Below are positions 44,560-54,701 of a DNA stretch of 64,000 nucleotides, one piece after another (the stretch's first letter is position 1; each line of letters begins with the position of its first letter). The notes below the pieces were generated by a model, which saw only the letters and a program-made list of their open reading frames with translations, ran no database searches and was not told the DNA's origin. Position numbers and translations under genes: made by a program. The stretch is from Thermoanaerobacter kivui (GTDB taxonomy: Bacteria; Bacillota; Thermoanaerobacteria; Thermoanaerobacterales; Thermoanaerobacteraceae): contig NZ_CP009170.1 of the NCBI RefSeq assembly GCF_000763575.1, positions 1,265,501-1,329,500 of the forward strand, in the 5' to 3' direction.

Positions 44560-45900
44560 TCATCTAAAGAAAGGTAATTTCAGTTTTCCTTTCTTTATGT
44601 CTTTATCAAAGTCAGCAAACTTCTTCATCATCTTTTTTGTTTCTTCAAACTGCTTTAAAAGGCTATTAACCTGCTGTATGGTGGTACCGCTGCCTTTTGC
44701 AATTCTCTTTTTTCTGCTACCATTTATAATTGAAGGATTTTGCCTTTCTTCCTTTGTCATGGATTGTATAATGGCTTCAACTCTTTTTAAGTCTTTTTCT
44801 GAAATATCAATACCCTTAAGCATGTTTTTACTCATTCCAGGAATCATGCCTAGAAGTTGGTCAAGTGGTCCCATATTTTTAAGGCTTTGTAGCTGTTCTA
44901 AAAAATCATCTAAGGTAAATTGCTTTGTCAAAAGTTTTTGTCCCATCTCTAATGCCTTTTTCTCATCAATTGCTGCTTGCGCCTTTTCAATTAAAGTCAG
45001 CACATCCCCCATTCCCAAAATACGGGAAGCCATTCTATCAGGATAAAAAGGTTCAATATCAGATAACTTTTCTCCTGTACCTATATATTTTATGGGCTTT
45101 TGAGTGACGGCTTTAATAGAAAGAGCCGCACCGCCTCTTGTATCCCCATCTAATTTAGTCAATATAACTCCTGTTATATCTAACCTCTCATTGAAGGAAG
45201 AAGCAACATTTACTGCGTCTTGCCCTGTCATAGCATCGACAACCAACAAAATCTCATCTGGATTGACAACTTTTTTGATATTTATGAGTTCTTCCATCAG
45301 TTCATCATCTATGTGAAGTCTACCTGCAGTATCTATTATAACCACATCCATATTGTGAGATTTTGCGTAGTCTATCGACGCCTTAGCAATATCAACGGGA
45401 TTGGTCTTATCTCCCATTGTAAAAACTGGCACATTCACATTAGAACCTACTACTTGAAGCTGTTTTATAGCAGCCGGTCTTATGACATCGCATGCCACCA
45501 GCATAGGATTTTTACCTTGTTTTTTAAGCAAATTTGCCAACTTACCGCAGGCTGTCGTCTTGCCAGAACCTTGCAATCCTACCATCATTATTACTGCAGG
45601 AATTTTGTTTCCTAAATTTAACCAACTTTGGGTAGACCCCATAAGAGATGTTAATTCCTCATTGACTATTTTTATGACTTGCTGAGCAGGAGTCAAACTT
45701 TCCATTACCTCTTGACCTAACGCCTTTTCGGTCACTGCATTTATAAAATCTTTTACCACTTTGAAATTGACATCAGCTTCTAAAAGGGCTACTTTGACTT
45801 CCCTCATTGCATCTTTTATGTCTTTTTCTGAAAGCTTGCCTTTTCCTCTTAACTTTTTAAAAACTTCTTGCAGTTTGCCAGATAGGCTTTCAAAAGCCAT
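44560..45900 (-). CDS. ffh: Signal recognition particle protein Ffh
   Basis: GTPase that targets membrane proteins co-translationally, 446 residues. The N domain is followed by G1 GLQGSGKTT at 108-116, DTAGRLHID and TKLDGDTRGG. The C-terminal M domain is methionine-rich (GMIPGMSKNMLKG; SMTKEERQNPSI) and carries the RNA-binding RKKRIAKGSGTT. It is encoded with its regulator ylxM and near its receptor ftsY. Confidence 0.97.
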   Translation of the reverse strand: MAFESLSGKLQEVFKKLRGKGKLSEKDIKDAMREVKVALLEADVNFKVVKDFINAVTEKALGQEVMESLTPAQQVIKIVNEELTSLMGSTQSWLNLGNKIPAVIMMVGLQGSGKTTACGKLANLLKKQGKNPMLVACDVIRPAAIKQLQVVGSNVNVPVFTMGDKTNPVDIAKASIDYAKSHNMDVVIIDTAGRLHIDDELMEELINIKKVVNPDEILLVVDAMTGQDAVNVASSFNERLDITGVILTKLDGDTRGGAALSIKAVTQKPIKYIGTGEKLSDIEPFYPDRMASRILGMGDVLTLIEKAQAAIDEKKALEMGQKLLTKQFTLDDFLEQLQSLKNMGPLDQLLGMIPGMSKNMLKGIDISEKDLKRVEAIIQSMTKEERQNPSIINGSRKKRIAKGSGTTIQQVNSLLKQFEETKKMMKKFADFDKDIKKGKLKLPFFR

Positions 45901-45912
45901 TAAATTTACCTC

Positions 45913-46266
45913 CTATGGATTTAGCTCTTCTAATTTTTGAGCTATCTCCTCTACAATTTTTACGACTTCCGGATTTGCCTCTTGTGCTTTTATTCTGTCA
46001 ATAAGTTTTTTAATTTCTTGTAACTTATTCATTATCTCTTGGTGTCTTTTTACCAGCCCTAATTTTTCTTCAAAAAATTTCAATGAACTTTCTGCTCTTT
46101 TTAAAGTGTCATAAACACCTTGACGTGAAATGTTTAAAAGCTCAGAAATTTCACCAAGAGAATAGTCATTCAAATAGTACATTTCAAAAATTTCCTTTTG
46201 CTTGTCAGTCAATAAAGCACCGTAAAAATCATATAAAAGATTCATAAATAAAAAATCATCATCCAC
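45913..46266 (-). CDS. ylxM: YlxM family SRP-associated DNA-binding-like protein (UPF0122)
   Basis: A 117-residue helix-turn-helix protein (sigma-70 region 4-like) with LLTDKQKEIFEMYYLNDYSLGEISELLNISRQGVYDTLKRAE, characteristic of YlxM. It usually precedes ffh and has been linked to SRP function. The start is a GTG with a GGGTGGGG site, since the next ATG is seven codons inside the conserved region. Confidence 0.92.
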   Translation of the reverse strand: MDDDFLFMNLLYDFYGALLTDKQKEIFEMYYLNDYSLGEISELLNISRQGVYDTLKRAESSLKFFEEKLGLVKRHQEIMNKLQEIKKLIDRIKAQEANPEVVKIVEEIAQKLEELNP

Positions 46267-46305
46267 AAAAACCCCACCCGTTAAGGTCCTAACCTTTACA
46301 TTAAG

Positions 46306-46334
46306 ATTTTATATGAAGGCCTTTATTTTGTCAA
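46306..46334 (-). promoter_or_regulatory. Sigma-A promoter of ylxM-ffh-rpsP operon
   Basis: TTGACA (46329-46334), 17-base spacer, TAAAAT (46306-46311) in the 96-base gap after ftsY. The -35 is perfect and the -10 has one mismatch. Confidence 0.75.
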
Positions 46335-46362
46335 GCTGTTTTTAAGGTTTTTACAGTTCAAT

Positions 46363-47319
46363 TCATTCAAAAATAGCAGAAACAAAGGATTTTGCATCAA
46401 AAACTTGTAAATCTTCTATTTCTTCTCCTATTCCTATGTATCTTATAGGTATACCTAACTCAGCTTTAATAGCGACGATAATTCCCCCTTTTGCTGTCCC
46501 ATCAAGTTTTGTAAGTACAATGCCAGTGATATTGGATACTTCTTTAAAGATTTTAGCCTGCTGAATAGCATTTTGTCCTGTTGTGGCATCTAAAACCAAA
46601 AGAGTTTCTACTTTTGCTTCTGGATACTCCCTGTCTATAACTTTTCGAATTTTCCTCAATTCCTCCATCAAATTCTTTTTATTATGAAGTCTTCCTGCTG
46701 TATCACAAATAAGAACATCTATTCCTCTTGCTTTTGCTGCTTGAATACCATCAAAAATGACAGAAGCCGGATCAGATCCTTCTTGGTGCTTAATTATTGG
46801 ACAATTGACTCTTTCAGCCCATATTTCCAATTGGTCTATAGCAGCAGCTCTAAATGTATCTCCTGCTACCAACATCACTTTTTTACCTTCTTTTTTATAT
46901 AAATTTGCAAGTTTACCGATTGTAGTAGTTTTACCTACGCCATTTACCCCTACCACCAATATCACCATAGGAGAAGTTAGCGCAAAAGGCTCCACATCCT
47001 TTTGTAAAATTTCATATACTTCTTCTGCCAAAAGCTCTTTTAGCATAGAAGCATCAGAAACTTTTCTCTCTTTAACTTTTTGTCTTATTCCTTCTATAAT
47101 AGCCGAAGTAGTATTCACCCCTACATCTGCCAAAATCAGTATTTCTTCTAATTCTTCCAACAACTCTTCATTAATTTTTCTTCCAAATCCGACAATATTA
47201 TCTATTTTAGAAGTCAGATTATCTCGTGTCTTTAAAAGACCTTGTTTTATTTTTTGAAATAGTCCCTTTTTGCTTTCTTCTCCGTTGGAATCATGATGTT
47301 TATTGAAAAAATTAAGCAT
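46363..47319 (-). CDS. ftsY: Signal recognition particle receptor FtsY
   Basis: SRP-family GTPase at the membrane, partner of Ffh. 318 residues: a short N-terminal basic region, the N domain (IVGFGRKINEELLEELEEIL), then G1 GVNGVGKTT at 124-132, DTAGRLHNKKNLMEEL and TKLDGTAKGG. The acidic A-domain is short, as is common in Firmicutes. It overlaps the smc stop by eight bases. Confidence 0.96.
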   Translation of the reverse strand: MLNFFNKHHDSNGEESKKGLFQKIKQGLLKTRDNLTSKIDNIVGFGRKINEELLEELEEILILADVGVNTTSAIIEGIRQKVKERKVSDASMLKELLAEEVYEILQKDVEPFALTSPMVILVVGVNGVGKTTTIGKLANLYKKEGKKVMLVAGDTFRAAAIDQLEIWAERVNCPIIKHQEGSDPASVIFDGIQAAKARGIDVLICDTAGRLHNKKNLMEELRKIRKVIDREYPEAKVETLLVLDATTGQNAIQQAKIFKEVSNITGIVLTKLDGTAKGGIIVAIKAELGIPIRYIGIGEEIEDLQVFDAKSFVSAIFE

Positions 47320-50300
47320 GATGTACCAAACCTCCTGTGGTGCTGTCTTTATTTAATTTTAGAGAAAGCAATTTAGATACTCCTTTTTCCTGCATTGTCA
47401 CACCATATATCGCATCAGCGATCATCATTGTCCCTTTTCTATGAGTTACAACTATAAACTGTGTATCCTTCGATAATTCCTTTAAAAATTGTGCAAACCT
47501 TTCTACATTTGTATCATCCAAAGCTGCATCTATTTCATCCAATATGCAAAAAGGAGTAGGCCTTATAAGTATCATAGCAAATAAAAGCGAAATTGCAACT
47601 AACGCCTTTTCACCACCTGAAAGGAGGGAAAGATTTTGTAGTTTTTTGCCAGGTGGTTGCGCTTTAATTTCAATTCCTGTTTCCAACAGATTGTTTTCAT
47701 CTGTAAGTATCAGTTCCGCATGTCCTCCACCAAAAAGCCTTTTAAAAGTCTCTTTAAATTGAAGCTGTATAAGTTCAAAACCATCTTTAAATTTAGTTTT
47801 TATAATTTTGTTAGTCTCTTCAATGACAGAAATCAAAGTTTCTCTTGCTTTTATAATGTCTTCCATCTGACTTTTTAAAAAGTCATACCTCTCTTTTACC
47901 TCTTTATATTCCTCAATAGCTTCCACATTCACATTTCCTAAATCCTTTATCGCTTTTGACAAATAATTTGCCCTTTCCTTTAAATAAGAAATTTCTTTGT
48001 ACTCTGCTTCCTGTAAAGCTTTTTCCAAAGTTAACTCATATTCTTCCCACAACCTAGTTTTGATGTTGTCAATCTCAATTTGATATTTTTGCATGTTTAT
48101 TTCAATATTGTGAGTCATCTCTTTAATGTCAGAATATTCCTGTTGTAATATCAAAAACTTTTCCTTGTATACTTCTAATTCCTTGTTGTTCCCAGACAAC
48201 TCTTCTTCCAACTGTGATATCTCCGTTTGTATTTTTTCAATTTCTTTTTGCAATTCTTCTATTTGAATTTCAAATTTCTCCTCATCTGATAACAAAGTCT
48301 TTTTTAAAGCTTCTATGTCATTAATATTTTTCTCTTTGTCTTCAATATTACTTTTTTCTCTGCCTAATTCTTGCTGCTTTTCTTTTAAATTATGGACCTC
48401 GTTCTGAAGTTTTTGTTCAGTTCTGGCAATTTCAATTTTTAAAGTGGTAATTTCTTTTTCTAAAGCTTGAAGAATTTCTACATTTTCATTATTTGTCTCC
48501 TTAAAACCCTCAATTAAAGCATTGATCTCCTCTTTTCTATTCTCTAAACTCGTCAATTCCTTAAGATATTTGCTAATTTCTTCTTGATAATTATAAATAT
48601 TTTCTTTTATTTGTTTAATTTCAATATTATAACTTTCAACTTGACTTAACAAGTTTTCTATCTCCCGCTTCAAAGACCACTCTCTTTGCTTTTCTTGGTT
48701 TATTTTATAATTTATATCAGATATTTCCTGTTCTATAACACGAATTTGGCCTTCAATAAAAGTCTTATCTTTTGCTATTTTTTCAATAGCCTCTGTCAAT
48801 TCTTTAATGCCTTGTTCTAATGTAACAATTTCCCTTTTTAAATTATTTATTTCCTCTTTTCTTCTAAAAATACTTTGGACCTTCGGCTTCAAACTTCCAC
48901 CAGTTATTGCTCCTCCAGGATTTATGACTTCTCCCTCTAAAGTGACAATTTTATAAGATTGATTATATTTTTTAGACAAATTTATCGCATTTTCAATAGT
49001 ATCTACTACAATAACTCTACCTAACAAAAATTTAAAAATATCATCTAAACTACTGTCATATTTAATAACGTCACAGGCAACCCCTATTACTCCTTTTTCA
49101 TTTAAAATCTTTGATTCCTCTTTGGAAAGTTTTTTGCCCTGTACCAAATCAAGAGGCAAAAAAGTCGCTCTTCCTAAATTCTTTTGCTTTAATACCTCTA
49201 TTAGCTTACCCACTTGATTAGAATACCTTATGACAATATTTTGAACGCTGAAGCCTAAAGCTACTTCAATCGCAGTGCTGTAAATACTTTCTACTTCTAA
49301 AAGCTCTCCTACCACTCCTATTATATTTTCTTTAAAATCATTATTAAACTCTGATAATTTTAACAAATTTTTTACAGCAGCACTGTACCCTTCATAATTT
49401 TTATCCATCTCTTCTAAAAGAGAAAGTTGAGACTTTTTACGATTGTATTCTTCTTTCCACGCTTTTAAGATATTTTCAAAGGAAACTAATGTATTACTAA
49501 CTTCATGTAATTTCTCTTTTTTAACTGTAACTTCCTTCGATTTATCATTAAGTAGATTAGACAAAAAGTTCAAATCGCTTTCAACCTTTGATTTTTCTTC
49601 TTCTAGTTTTTTTATTTGTTCTTTAGCATTCCTGATGTGCATTTTAATATTTTCTTCTCTGTTTAACACGTCTTCTTTCAAGGAATTGTACAGAGACAGC
49701 TTCCCTTTCACATCAGCTATGCTATTGAGCACATCGACTATTTCTTCTTTTGACCTTTCTACTTCCTCAAAACGATCTTTTTGTTCTTTTTGCAAATTGG
49801 AATACTTTTCCTCTAACTCTTTTAATTTCTTATTAAGAACATTTTTGGTTGAATATAACAGTGACACATTTGTCTCTATTTTTTTAAGTTCTTGTACCAA
49901 AAAATCAGCTTTCTTTTTCGCTTTCTCTAATTCCTCTTTGTGAAGTTGTGAAGTTTCACTTAAATTTTTAAGCTTTTCTTTTGTCAGTTCCCTTTTTCCG
50001 TTTATCGTTTCTAAATCTTTTAACTTATTAAAGTACTGTTCTTTTTTGTCATCTATTTGTCGTTGAAAAAAAATTATTTCTTTTTCTTTATTGGTTAAGT
50101 CCTCTTGTCCCTGATTTATTTGCGCTTTTTTGTCATCTAATTGAGCTTTTAAATCCTCATATTTTTCACTAAAAATTTCATATTCTTTCATTAAATTTTT
50201 TATCAGTTGAACGTATAAACTTATATCGACTTTTCTTTTCTCTTTGCTAAGCCTTAAAAATTCTTCTGCTTTACGTTTTTGAGCCTCTAAAGGAATTAAC

Positions 50301-50902
50301 TGTTTTTCAAGTTCAACAATAATATCATTTAAGCGCACTAAATTATCATTTGCTACAGCTAACTTTTTTTCAGCCTCTTCTTTTTTGTACTTGAATTTAG
50401 ATATACCTACTGCTTCTTCAAAAATTTGTCTTCTATCTTCAGGTTTTGCAGAAAGTATTTCTTCAATCTTACCTTGTCCTATTATAGAATAACCCTCTTT
50501 TCCTACCCCTGTATCCAAAAAAAGCTCGTATATATCCTTCAGGCGACAAGGTGTTTTATTTATAAAAAATTCGCTTTCTCCTGATCGAAAAATTTTCCTA
50601 GCAACAACAACTTCTGTATAATCAAAAGGAAGATAAGAATCGCTGTTGTCAAGAGTCAAATTTATCTCGCAAAAGCCTAAAGGTTTTCTTTTTTCACTGC
50701 CGGCAAAAATTACATCTTCTAATTTTGATCCTCTTAAACTTTTGATGCTTTGCTCTCCTAATACCAAACGAACGGCATCGGAAATATTGCTTTTTCCACT
50801 GCCATTAGGCCCTACAATTGCAGTTACACCTTTTTCAAAATTAAGAGTGACTTTATCTGCAAAAGATTTAAATCCTTGAATTTCAAGTTTTTTGAGGTAC
50901 AT
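47312..50902 (-). CDS. smc: Chromosome segregation ATPase SMC
   Basis: 1196-residue condensin subunit that organises the nucleoid. The head has Walker A GPNGSGKSN at 31-39. Two long coiled coils (about 170-500 and 670-1030) flank the hinge (about 515-640, with GEVINPGGAITGGSLKPKV at its end). The C-terminal head carries the LSGGEKAL signature and Walker B LDEIDAALDD. The frame is full length. The order smc-ftsY is conserved. Confidence 0.98.
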   Translation of the reverse strand: MYLKKLEIQGFKSFADKVTLNFEKGVTAIVGPNGSGKSNISDAVRLVLGEQSIKSLRGSKLEDVIFAGSEKRKPLGFCEINLTLDNSDSYLPFDYTEVVVARKIFRSGESEFFINKTPCRLKDIYELFLDTGVGKEGYSIIGQGKIEEILSAKPEDRRQIFEEAVGISKFKYKKEEAEKKLAVANDNLVRLNDIIVELEKQLIPLEAQKRKAEEFLRLSKEKRKVDISLYVQLIKNLMKEYEIFSEKYEDLKAQLDDKKAQINQGQEDLTNKEKEIIFFQRQIDDKKEQYFNKLKDLETINGKRELTKEKLKNLSETSQLHKEELEKAKKKADFLVQELKKIETNVSLLYSTKNVLNKKLKELEEKYSNLQKEQKDRFEEVERSKEEIVDVLNSIADVKGKLSLYNSLKEDVLNREENIKMHIRNAKEQIKKLEEEKSKVESDLNFLSNLLNDKSKEVTVKKEKLHEVSNTLVSFENILKAWKEEYNRKKSQLSLLEEMDKNYEGYSAAVKNLLKLSEFNNDFKENIIGVVGELLEVESIYSTAIEVALGFSVQNIVIRYSNQVGKLIEVLKQKNLGRATFLPLDLVQGKKLSKEESKILNEKGVIGVACDVIKYDSSLDDIFKFLLGRVIVVDTIENAINLSKKYNQSYKIVTLEGEVINPGGAITGGSLKPKVQSIFRRKEEINNLKREIVTLEQGIKELTEAIEKIAKDKTFIEGQIRVIEQEISDINYKINQEKQREWSLKREIENLLSQVESYNIEIKQIKENIYNYQEEISKYLKELTSLENRKEEINALIEGFKETNNENVEILQALEKEITTLKIEIARTEQKLQNEVHNLKEKQQELGREKSNIEDKEKNINDIEALKKTLLSDEEKFEIQIEELQKEIEKIQTEISQLEEELSGNNKELEVYKEKFLILQQEYSDIKEMTHNIEINMQKYQIEIDNIKTRLWEEYELTLEKALQEAEYKEISYLKERANYLSKAIKDLGNVNVEAIEEYKEVKERYDFLKSQMEDIIKARETLISVIEETNKIIKTKFKDGFELIQLQFKETFKRLFGGGHAELILTDENNLLETGIEIKAQPPGKKLQNLSLLSGGEKALVAISLLFAMILIRPTPFCILDEIDAALDDTNVERFAQFLKELSKDTQFIVVTHRKGTMMIADAIYGVTMQEKGVSKLLSLKLNKDSTTGGLVHHA

Positions 50903-50944
50903 ATAACCACTCCTTATGCACCATCCATTTTACCATAACTGCGT

Positions 50945-51178
50945 TCAAATTTCATCTTTATTTTTCCTTATCTCTTCTACGATTTTTAATATTTCCTCCT
51001 TATAGGCTTGTGGTGCCGCTATATATCCCCAACCCTTTACCATTTGAAATAAACCATCATAAGCAGTGTCATGATATGTTATTATCACATGGGGTATATC
51101 TTTCTCTTTCAAAATCCCGTCTATCAATTTCGCTTCTACTTCATTTTCCAGTACTAAAATTTTAACAAATCCCTCCAT
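50945..51178 (-). CDS. Small protein resembling DUF2007 signal-transducing proteins
   Basis: 77 residues beginning VKILVLENEVEAKLIDGILKEKDIPHVI, which resembles the ferredoxin-like DUF2007 family of putative signalling proteins (an N-terminal strand, then a helix, then an IPHVI strand). No catalytic residues are obvious. It lies between spoVS and smc and shares direction with both. The function is unknown and the family call is tentative. Confidence 0.6.
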   Translation of the reverse strand: MEGFVKILVLENEVEAKLIDGILKEKDIPHVIITYHDTAYDGLFQMVKGWGYIAAPQAYKEEILKIVEEIRKNKDEI

Positions 51179-51259
51179 AAAATCACCTCTTATTTAAGTT
51201 CGAATTTTACAAGTAAAATGTTTAAAAATAAAAAATACATACCACATGTCTATATTTCT

Positions 51260-51288
51260 AAAAAATAAAACCTGCTAAAAAGCAGGTT
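51260..51288 (-). terminator. Rho-independent terminator of spoVS
   Basis: Stem AACCTGCT/AGCAGGTT with a four-base loop followed by TTTATTTTTTAG on the minus strand, five bases beyond the spoVS stop. spoVS is thus a single-gene transcript. Confidence 0.85.
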
Positions 51289-51292
51289 TAGA

Positions 51293-51553
51293 TTACCTTG
51301 GTTCTACTATAAATTTTATAGCTGTTCTCATTTCGCCGTCTATTTCAATTTCTGAAAAGGCAGGAATAGCAATCAAGTCTATTCCATTTGGTGCGACAAA
51401 TCCCCTCGCTATTGCTATAGCTTTTACTGCTTGATTTACTGCACCTGCCCCAACCGCTTGAATTTCTGCTGATGATTTTTCTCTTAAGACGGCTGCTAAT
51501 GCACCTGCTACAGACTTAGGTTTAGATTTAGCTGACACCTTTAGAACTTCCAC
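51293..51553 (-). CDS. spoVS: Stage V sporulation protein S
   Basis: An 86-residue Alba-like nucleic-acid-binding protein that affects septation and spore coat maturation. LKVSAKSKPKSVAGALAAVL, EIQAVGAGAVNQAVKAIAIARG and the ending TAIKFIVEPR are nearly identical to the Bacillus protein from memory. I chose the GTG at 51553 (MEVLKVSAKS), which gives the Bacillus N-terminus and length. A TTG at 51559 would add two residues but is very close to the GGAGG site. A SigH promoter precedes it. Confidence 0.97.
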   Translation of the reverse strand: MEVLKVSAKSKPKSVAGALAAVLREKSSAEIQAVGAGAVNQAVKAIAIARGFVAPNGIDLIAIPAFSEIEIDGEMRTAIKFIVEPR

Positions 51554-51614
51554 TGTCAAATAACCTCCTTCATATATTATTGTGAAAATGAATACATTTG
51601 ATATATATTTATAT

Positions 51615-51641
51615 ATTCGATAAAAAACTAATATTTCCTTC
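51615..51641 (-). promoter_or_regulatory. SigH-type promoter of spoVS
   Basis: The -35 GAAGGAAAT (51633-51641) fits RnAGGAwWW perfectly. An 11-base spacer leads to the -10 ATCGAAT (51615-51621), which fits RnnGAAT perfectly. Bacillus spoVS is under SigH control, so both sequence and precedent agree. Confidence 0.85.
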
Positions 51642-51659
51642 TTTTTTATGAAATTTTTT

Positions 51660-52721
51660 TTAAAAATTATTCTTTACGTAGTCATTTATACAAATCCGCA
51701 TAATTTTTCTGTAATAACAAAGAACTATCATGTCATAAGGTATTTTCTGTGACATTTTAAATTTTGCATTTACATTATATTTATTTTCTAAAATCTGTTT
51801 GTTGTGCTTTTTTTGTCCTATAACTGTTGAGATGCGTTTTTCATTGGAAATAATAGACACATCAGTATTTCGTATATTTTTCTCTTCAAAAATTTTCATC
51901 AATACATCTAAAATAACACGTGATTCCACTAATTGACCCATTGCAGGATGAAAAGGTCCTGCTACCACATCACCATTATAACTGATATTTTCCGTTGGTT
52001 GAAGTCCTATTCTTATAACTTCAACATCATTTTTAAGAAAGATTATATACAATCTTTTAGAAATTTCAACAGTTTCCTCTAAATTTAAAGGCTTATATCG
52101 GCCATCTTTATACATCTTTTCAAGGTAAGTTCCTTTGATCACCAAAGTAGGATAAATTCGCACGAAATCAGGCTTCAATTGAACAATTTTTTGGGCAGTA
52201 TTTAAAGATTTATCTAAGTCATCCCCTGGTAAGCTTATCATAATTTGCAAACCTAACTTAAAATCGTACTGCCGTATAAGTTTTACGGCATTTATAACGT
52301 CAAGACTTGAATGACCTCTTCGACTTTTTAGTAACACCTCATCATCCATTGATTGTACCCCAAGTTCAATTATTGAAGCATTATATCTCTTTAAGTTCTC
52401 TAAGATTTCAGGGTTTATATAATCGGGACGTGTGGACAAACGAATGGCATCTATTTGTCCTTTATCCAAGTACTCTTTTGCAATACCTAAATACATACTT
52501 TGTTTTTCAATTGGAATACCAGTAAAACTTCCGCCAAAAAACGATACTTCTACTCTTGCATCCTTTGGTATAGTCTTTAAATGGCTTTCTATAGTATGTC
52601 GCACGTATTTTTCAGTTATTTCTTCCTCATGTCCCGTTATAGCGTTTTGATTACAAAATACACATTTAAAAGGACATCCTAAATGTGGTATAAAAATTGG
52701 TATTATATACATGCCTTTCAT
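51660..52721 (-). CDS. Radical SAM protein (Elp3-like family, no acetyltransferase domain)
   Basis: A 353-residue radical SAM enzyme with the 4Fe-4S cluster motif Cys16-x3-Cys20-x2-Cys23 (GCPFKCVFC), the SAM-binding FFGGSFTGI, the LSTRPDYI segment and the IELGVQSMDDEVL stretch typical of the Elp3-type radical SAM family. Members of this kind lack the acetyltransferase half of Elp3, and their substrate is unknown. The gene overlaps rnc by four bases, so it may act in RNA metabolism. Confidence 0.85.
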   Translation of the reverse strand: MKGMYIIPIFIPHLGCPFKCVFCNQNAITGHEEEITEKYVRHTIESHLKTIPKDARVEVSFFGGSFTGIPIEKQSMYLGIAKEYLDKGQIDAIRLSTRPDYINPEILENLKRYNASIIELGVQSMDDEVLLKSRRGHSSLDVINAVKLIRQYDFKLGLQIMISLPGDDLDKSLNTAQKIVQLKPDFVRIYPTLVIKGTYLEKMYKDGRYKPLNLEETVEISKRLYIIFLKNDVEVIRIGLQPTENISYNGDVVAGPFHPAMGQLVESRVILDVLMKIFEEKNIRNTDVSIISNEKRISTVIGQKKHNKQILENKYNVNAKFKMSQKIPYDMIVLCYYRKIMRICINDYVKNNF

Positions 52722-53416
52722 TTTATTATCCCCAGTTTATTTAATGCTTCCATCGCAGCAGCCTGTTCTGCTTCTTTTTTGCTCTTTCCATAACCTTCCC
52801 CTAACACCACATCTCCAATTCTCACCTGCATCACAAAAGTCTTGTTGTGGTCTGGACCTACCTCTTTCACAAGCTCATAAGTAATTTTTCCTATTCCCAT
52901 ACTTTGTACCACTTCTTGAAGTTTTGTCTTGTAGTCGCGATAAATCAATCCTTTTAACACTTCTTCTATTATATCCTTAAACAAGTCCAAAATTATTTTT
53001 CTTACGGTATCAAGTCCAGCATCAAGATATATAGCAGCCAGTAATGCCTCCATAGCATCGGCAAGGATGGAGTCTCTCTCCCTTCCTCCCGTAAGCTCTT
53101 CTCCCTTTCCAACCCGCAAAAATGTCCCCAATCCTATCTCTCTTGCACACCTTGCAAGAGAAGGTTCACAAACTATCTCTGCTCTGTATTTAGAAAGAGA
53201 ACCCTCTTCCAAATCTTTTCTTTTTTTATACAGATACTCACTTATGACAAGGCTCAAGACGGCATCACCTAAAAATTCCAGCCTTTCATTGCTTATTTTG
53301 TTGTTTTTGCCTTCATTTGCCCACGAACTATGGGTCAAAGCTTCTTTTATCAGATTTTTATCTTTAAATGTATAATTTATCCTTTCCTCTAATTCGTTAA
53401 AACTTTCCCTTCTCAC
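52718..53416 (-). CDS. rnc: Ribonuclease III
   Basis: Double-strand RNA endonuclease for rRNA and mRNA processing. The catalytic signature NERLEFLGDAVL and the second acidic block DSILADAMEALLAAIYLD are present, with a C-terminal dsRBD ending KSKKEAEQAAAMEALNKLG. I chose the GTG at 53416, 14 bases past the fabF stop with AGAGG about seven bases upstream, giving 232 residues. Longer starts up to 53494 overlap fabF and lack a clear site. Confidence 0.93.
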   Translation of the reverse strand: MRRESFNELEERINYTFKDKNLIKEALTHSSWANEGKNNKISNERLEFLGDAVLSLVISEYLYKKRKDLEEGSLSKYRAEIVCEPSLARCAREIGLGTFLRVGKGEELTGGRERDSILADAMEALLAAIYLDAGLDTVRKIILDLFKDIIEEVLKGLIYRDYKTKLQEVVQSMGIGKITYELVKEVGPDHNKTFVMQVRIGDVVLGEGYGKSKKEAEQAAAMEALNKLGIIK

Positions 53417-53429
53417 TTCTATACCTCTT

Positions 53430-54659
53430 TTAAAATTTTTTAAAAAGTAATGTTCCATTGTGGCCACCAAAACCAAAGGAATTAGAAATAGCATAATTCA
53501 CATTGTATTCTATAGCTTTGTTAGGTACATAGTTTAAATCGCATTCTGGGTCAGGGGTTTCGTAATTGATTGTAGGAGGAATAATTCCATTTTTTATAGT
53601 CAAAACAGTGGCAACAGCCTCTATTGCACCTGCTGCTCCCAGCAAGTGACCTGTCATAGATTTTATCGAACTTATACACAACTTATACGCATGGTCTTTG
53701 AAAACAGTTTTTATAGCCATTGTTTCGTATTTGTCGTTGTATTCTGTAGACGTTCCATGAGCATTGATGTAGTCTATCATTTCAAAGTTGACATTTCCAT
53801 CTTTTAAAGCCGCCTCCATTGCTCTTGCAGCTCCTTCACCTTCTGGAGCTGGAGCAGTTATGTGATAAGCATCGTCTGTCGCTCCATAACCTATTATTTC
53901 TGCGTAAATTTTAGCACCTCTTTTTTGTGCATGGTCTAATGACTCTAAAATTAAGCTTGCAGACCCTTCTCCCATTACAAAACCGTCTCTTCCCAGATCA
54001 AAAGGTCTTGAAGCTTTTTGTGGGTCTTCATTTGTAGACATGGCTTTCATAGCACAAAATCCTGCAAAAGACATTGGAGTTATAGCTGCTTCAGTGCCTC
54101 CTGTAAGTATGACGTCCGCATCACCTCTCTGTATGGCTTTAAAAGCCTCTCCTATGGCATTGGTGCTTGAAGCACAAGCATTTACTATGGTCTCATTTAT
54201 TCCTTTAAGTCCAAAACTTATCGCAATTTGACCTGCTGCCATATTTGCTATCATCATTGGAATAAAAAAGGGGCTTACTCTTCCAGGTCCTTTTTCATAC
54301 ATCACTTTCATCTGATTTTCAAAAGTCTCAATACCACCAATACCTGTGCCGTAAATAACTCCAAACCTATTTAAATCGCTTCGCGAAAGGTCAATCTGCG
54401 AGTCCTCCAAAGCCAATTTCGCACTTGCTACAGCAAATTGAATAAATCTATCCATTCTTTTGGCTTCTTTTTTATCAATGTATAGCGTTGGGTCAAAGTC
54501 TTTTACTTCAGCCGCGACTTTGGTAGGAAACTCTGAAACATCAAACTTTCTAACTACATCTATTCCTGACTTTCCATTTATTAAAGAACTCCAAAATTCT
54601 TCAATAGTATTGCCTAAAGGAGAAATAACTCCTACTCCAGTTATAACTACTCTGTTCAT
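53430..54659 (-). CDS. fabF: 3-oxoacyl-ACP synthase II
   Basis: Condensing enzyme for fatty-acid elongation, 409 residues. The nucleophile is Cys162 in [10 protein letters not shown]. The two catalytic histidines are in [12 protein letters not shown] and the [14 protein letters not shown] block. It ends the fab gene cluster and is followed by rnc. A strong hairpin separates it from acpP. Confidence 0.97.
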   Translation of the reverse strand: MNRVVITGVGVISPLGNTIEEFWSSLINGKSGIDVVRKFDVSEFPTKVAAEVKDFDPTLYIDKKEAKRMDRFIQFAVASAKLALEDSQIDLSRSDLNRFGVIYGTGIGGIETFENQMKVMYEKGPGRVSPFFIPMMIANMAAGQIAISFGLKGINETIVNACASSTNAIGEAFKAIQRGDADVILTGGTEAAITPMSFAGFCAMKAMSTNEDPQKASRPFDLGRDGFVMGEGSASLILESLDHAQKRGAKIYAEIIGYGATDDAYHITAPAPEGEGAARAMEAALKDGNVNFEMIDYINAHGTSTEYNDKYETMAIKTVFKDHAYKLCISSIKSMTGHLLGAAGAIEAVATVLTIKNGIIPPTINYETPDPECDLNYVPNKAIEYNVNYAISNSFGFGGHNGTLLFKKF

Positions 54660-54701
54660 AAATTAAACCTCCAAATACTGTGAAATTAAATATTGCATAA
54701 A

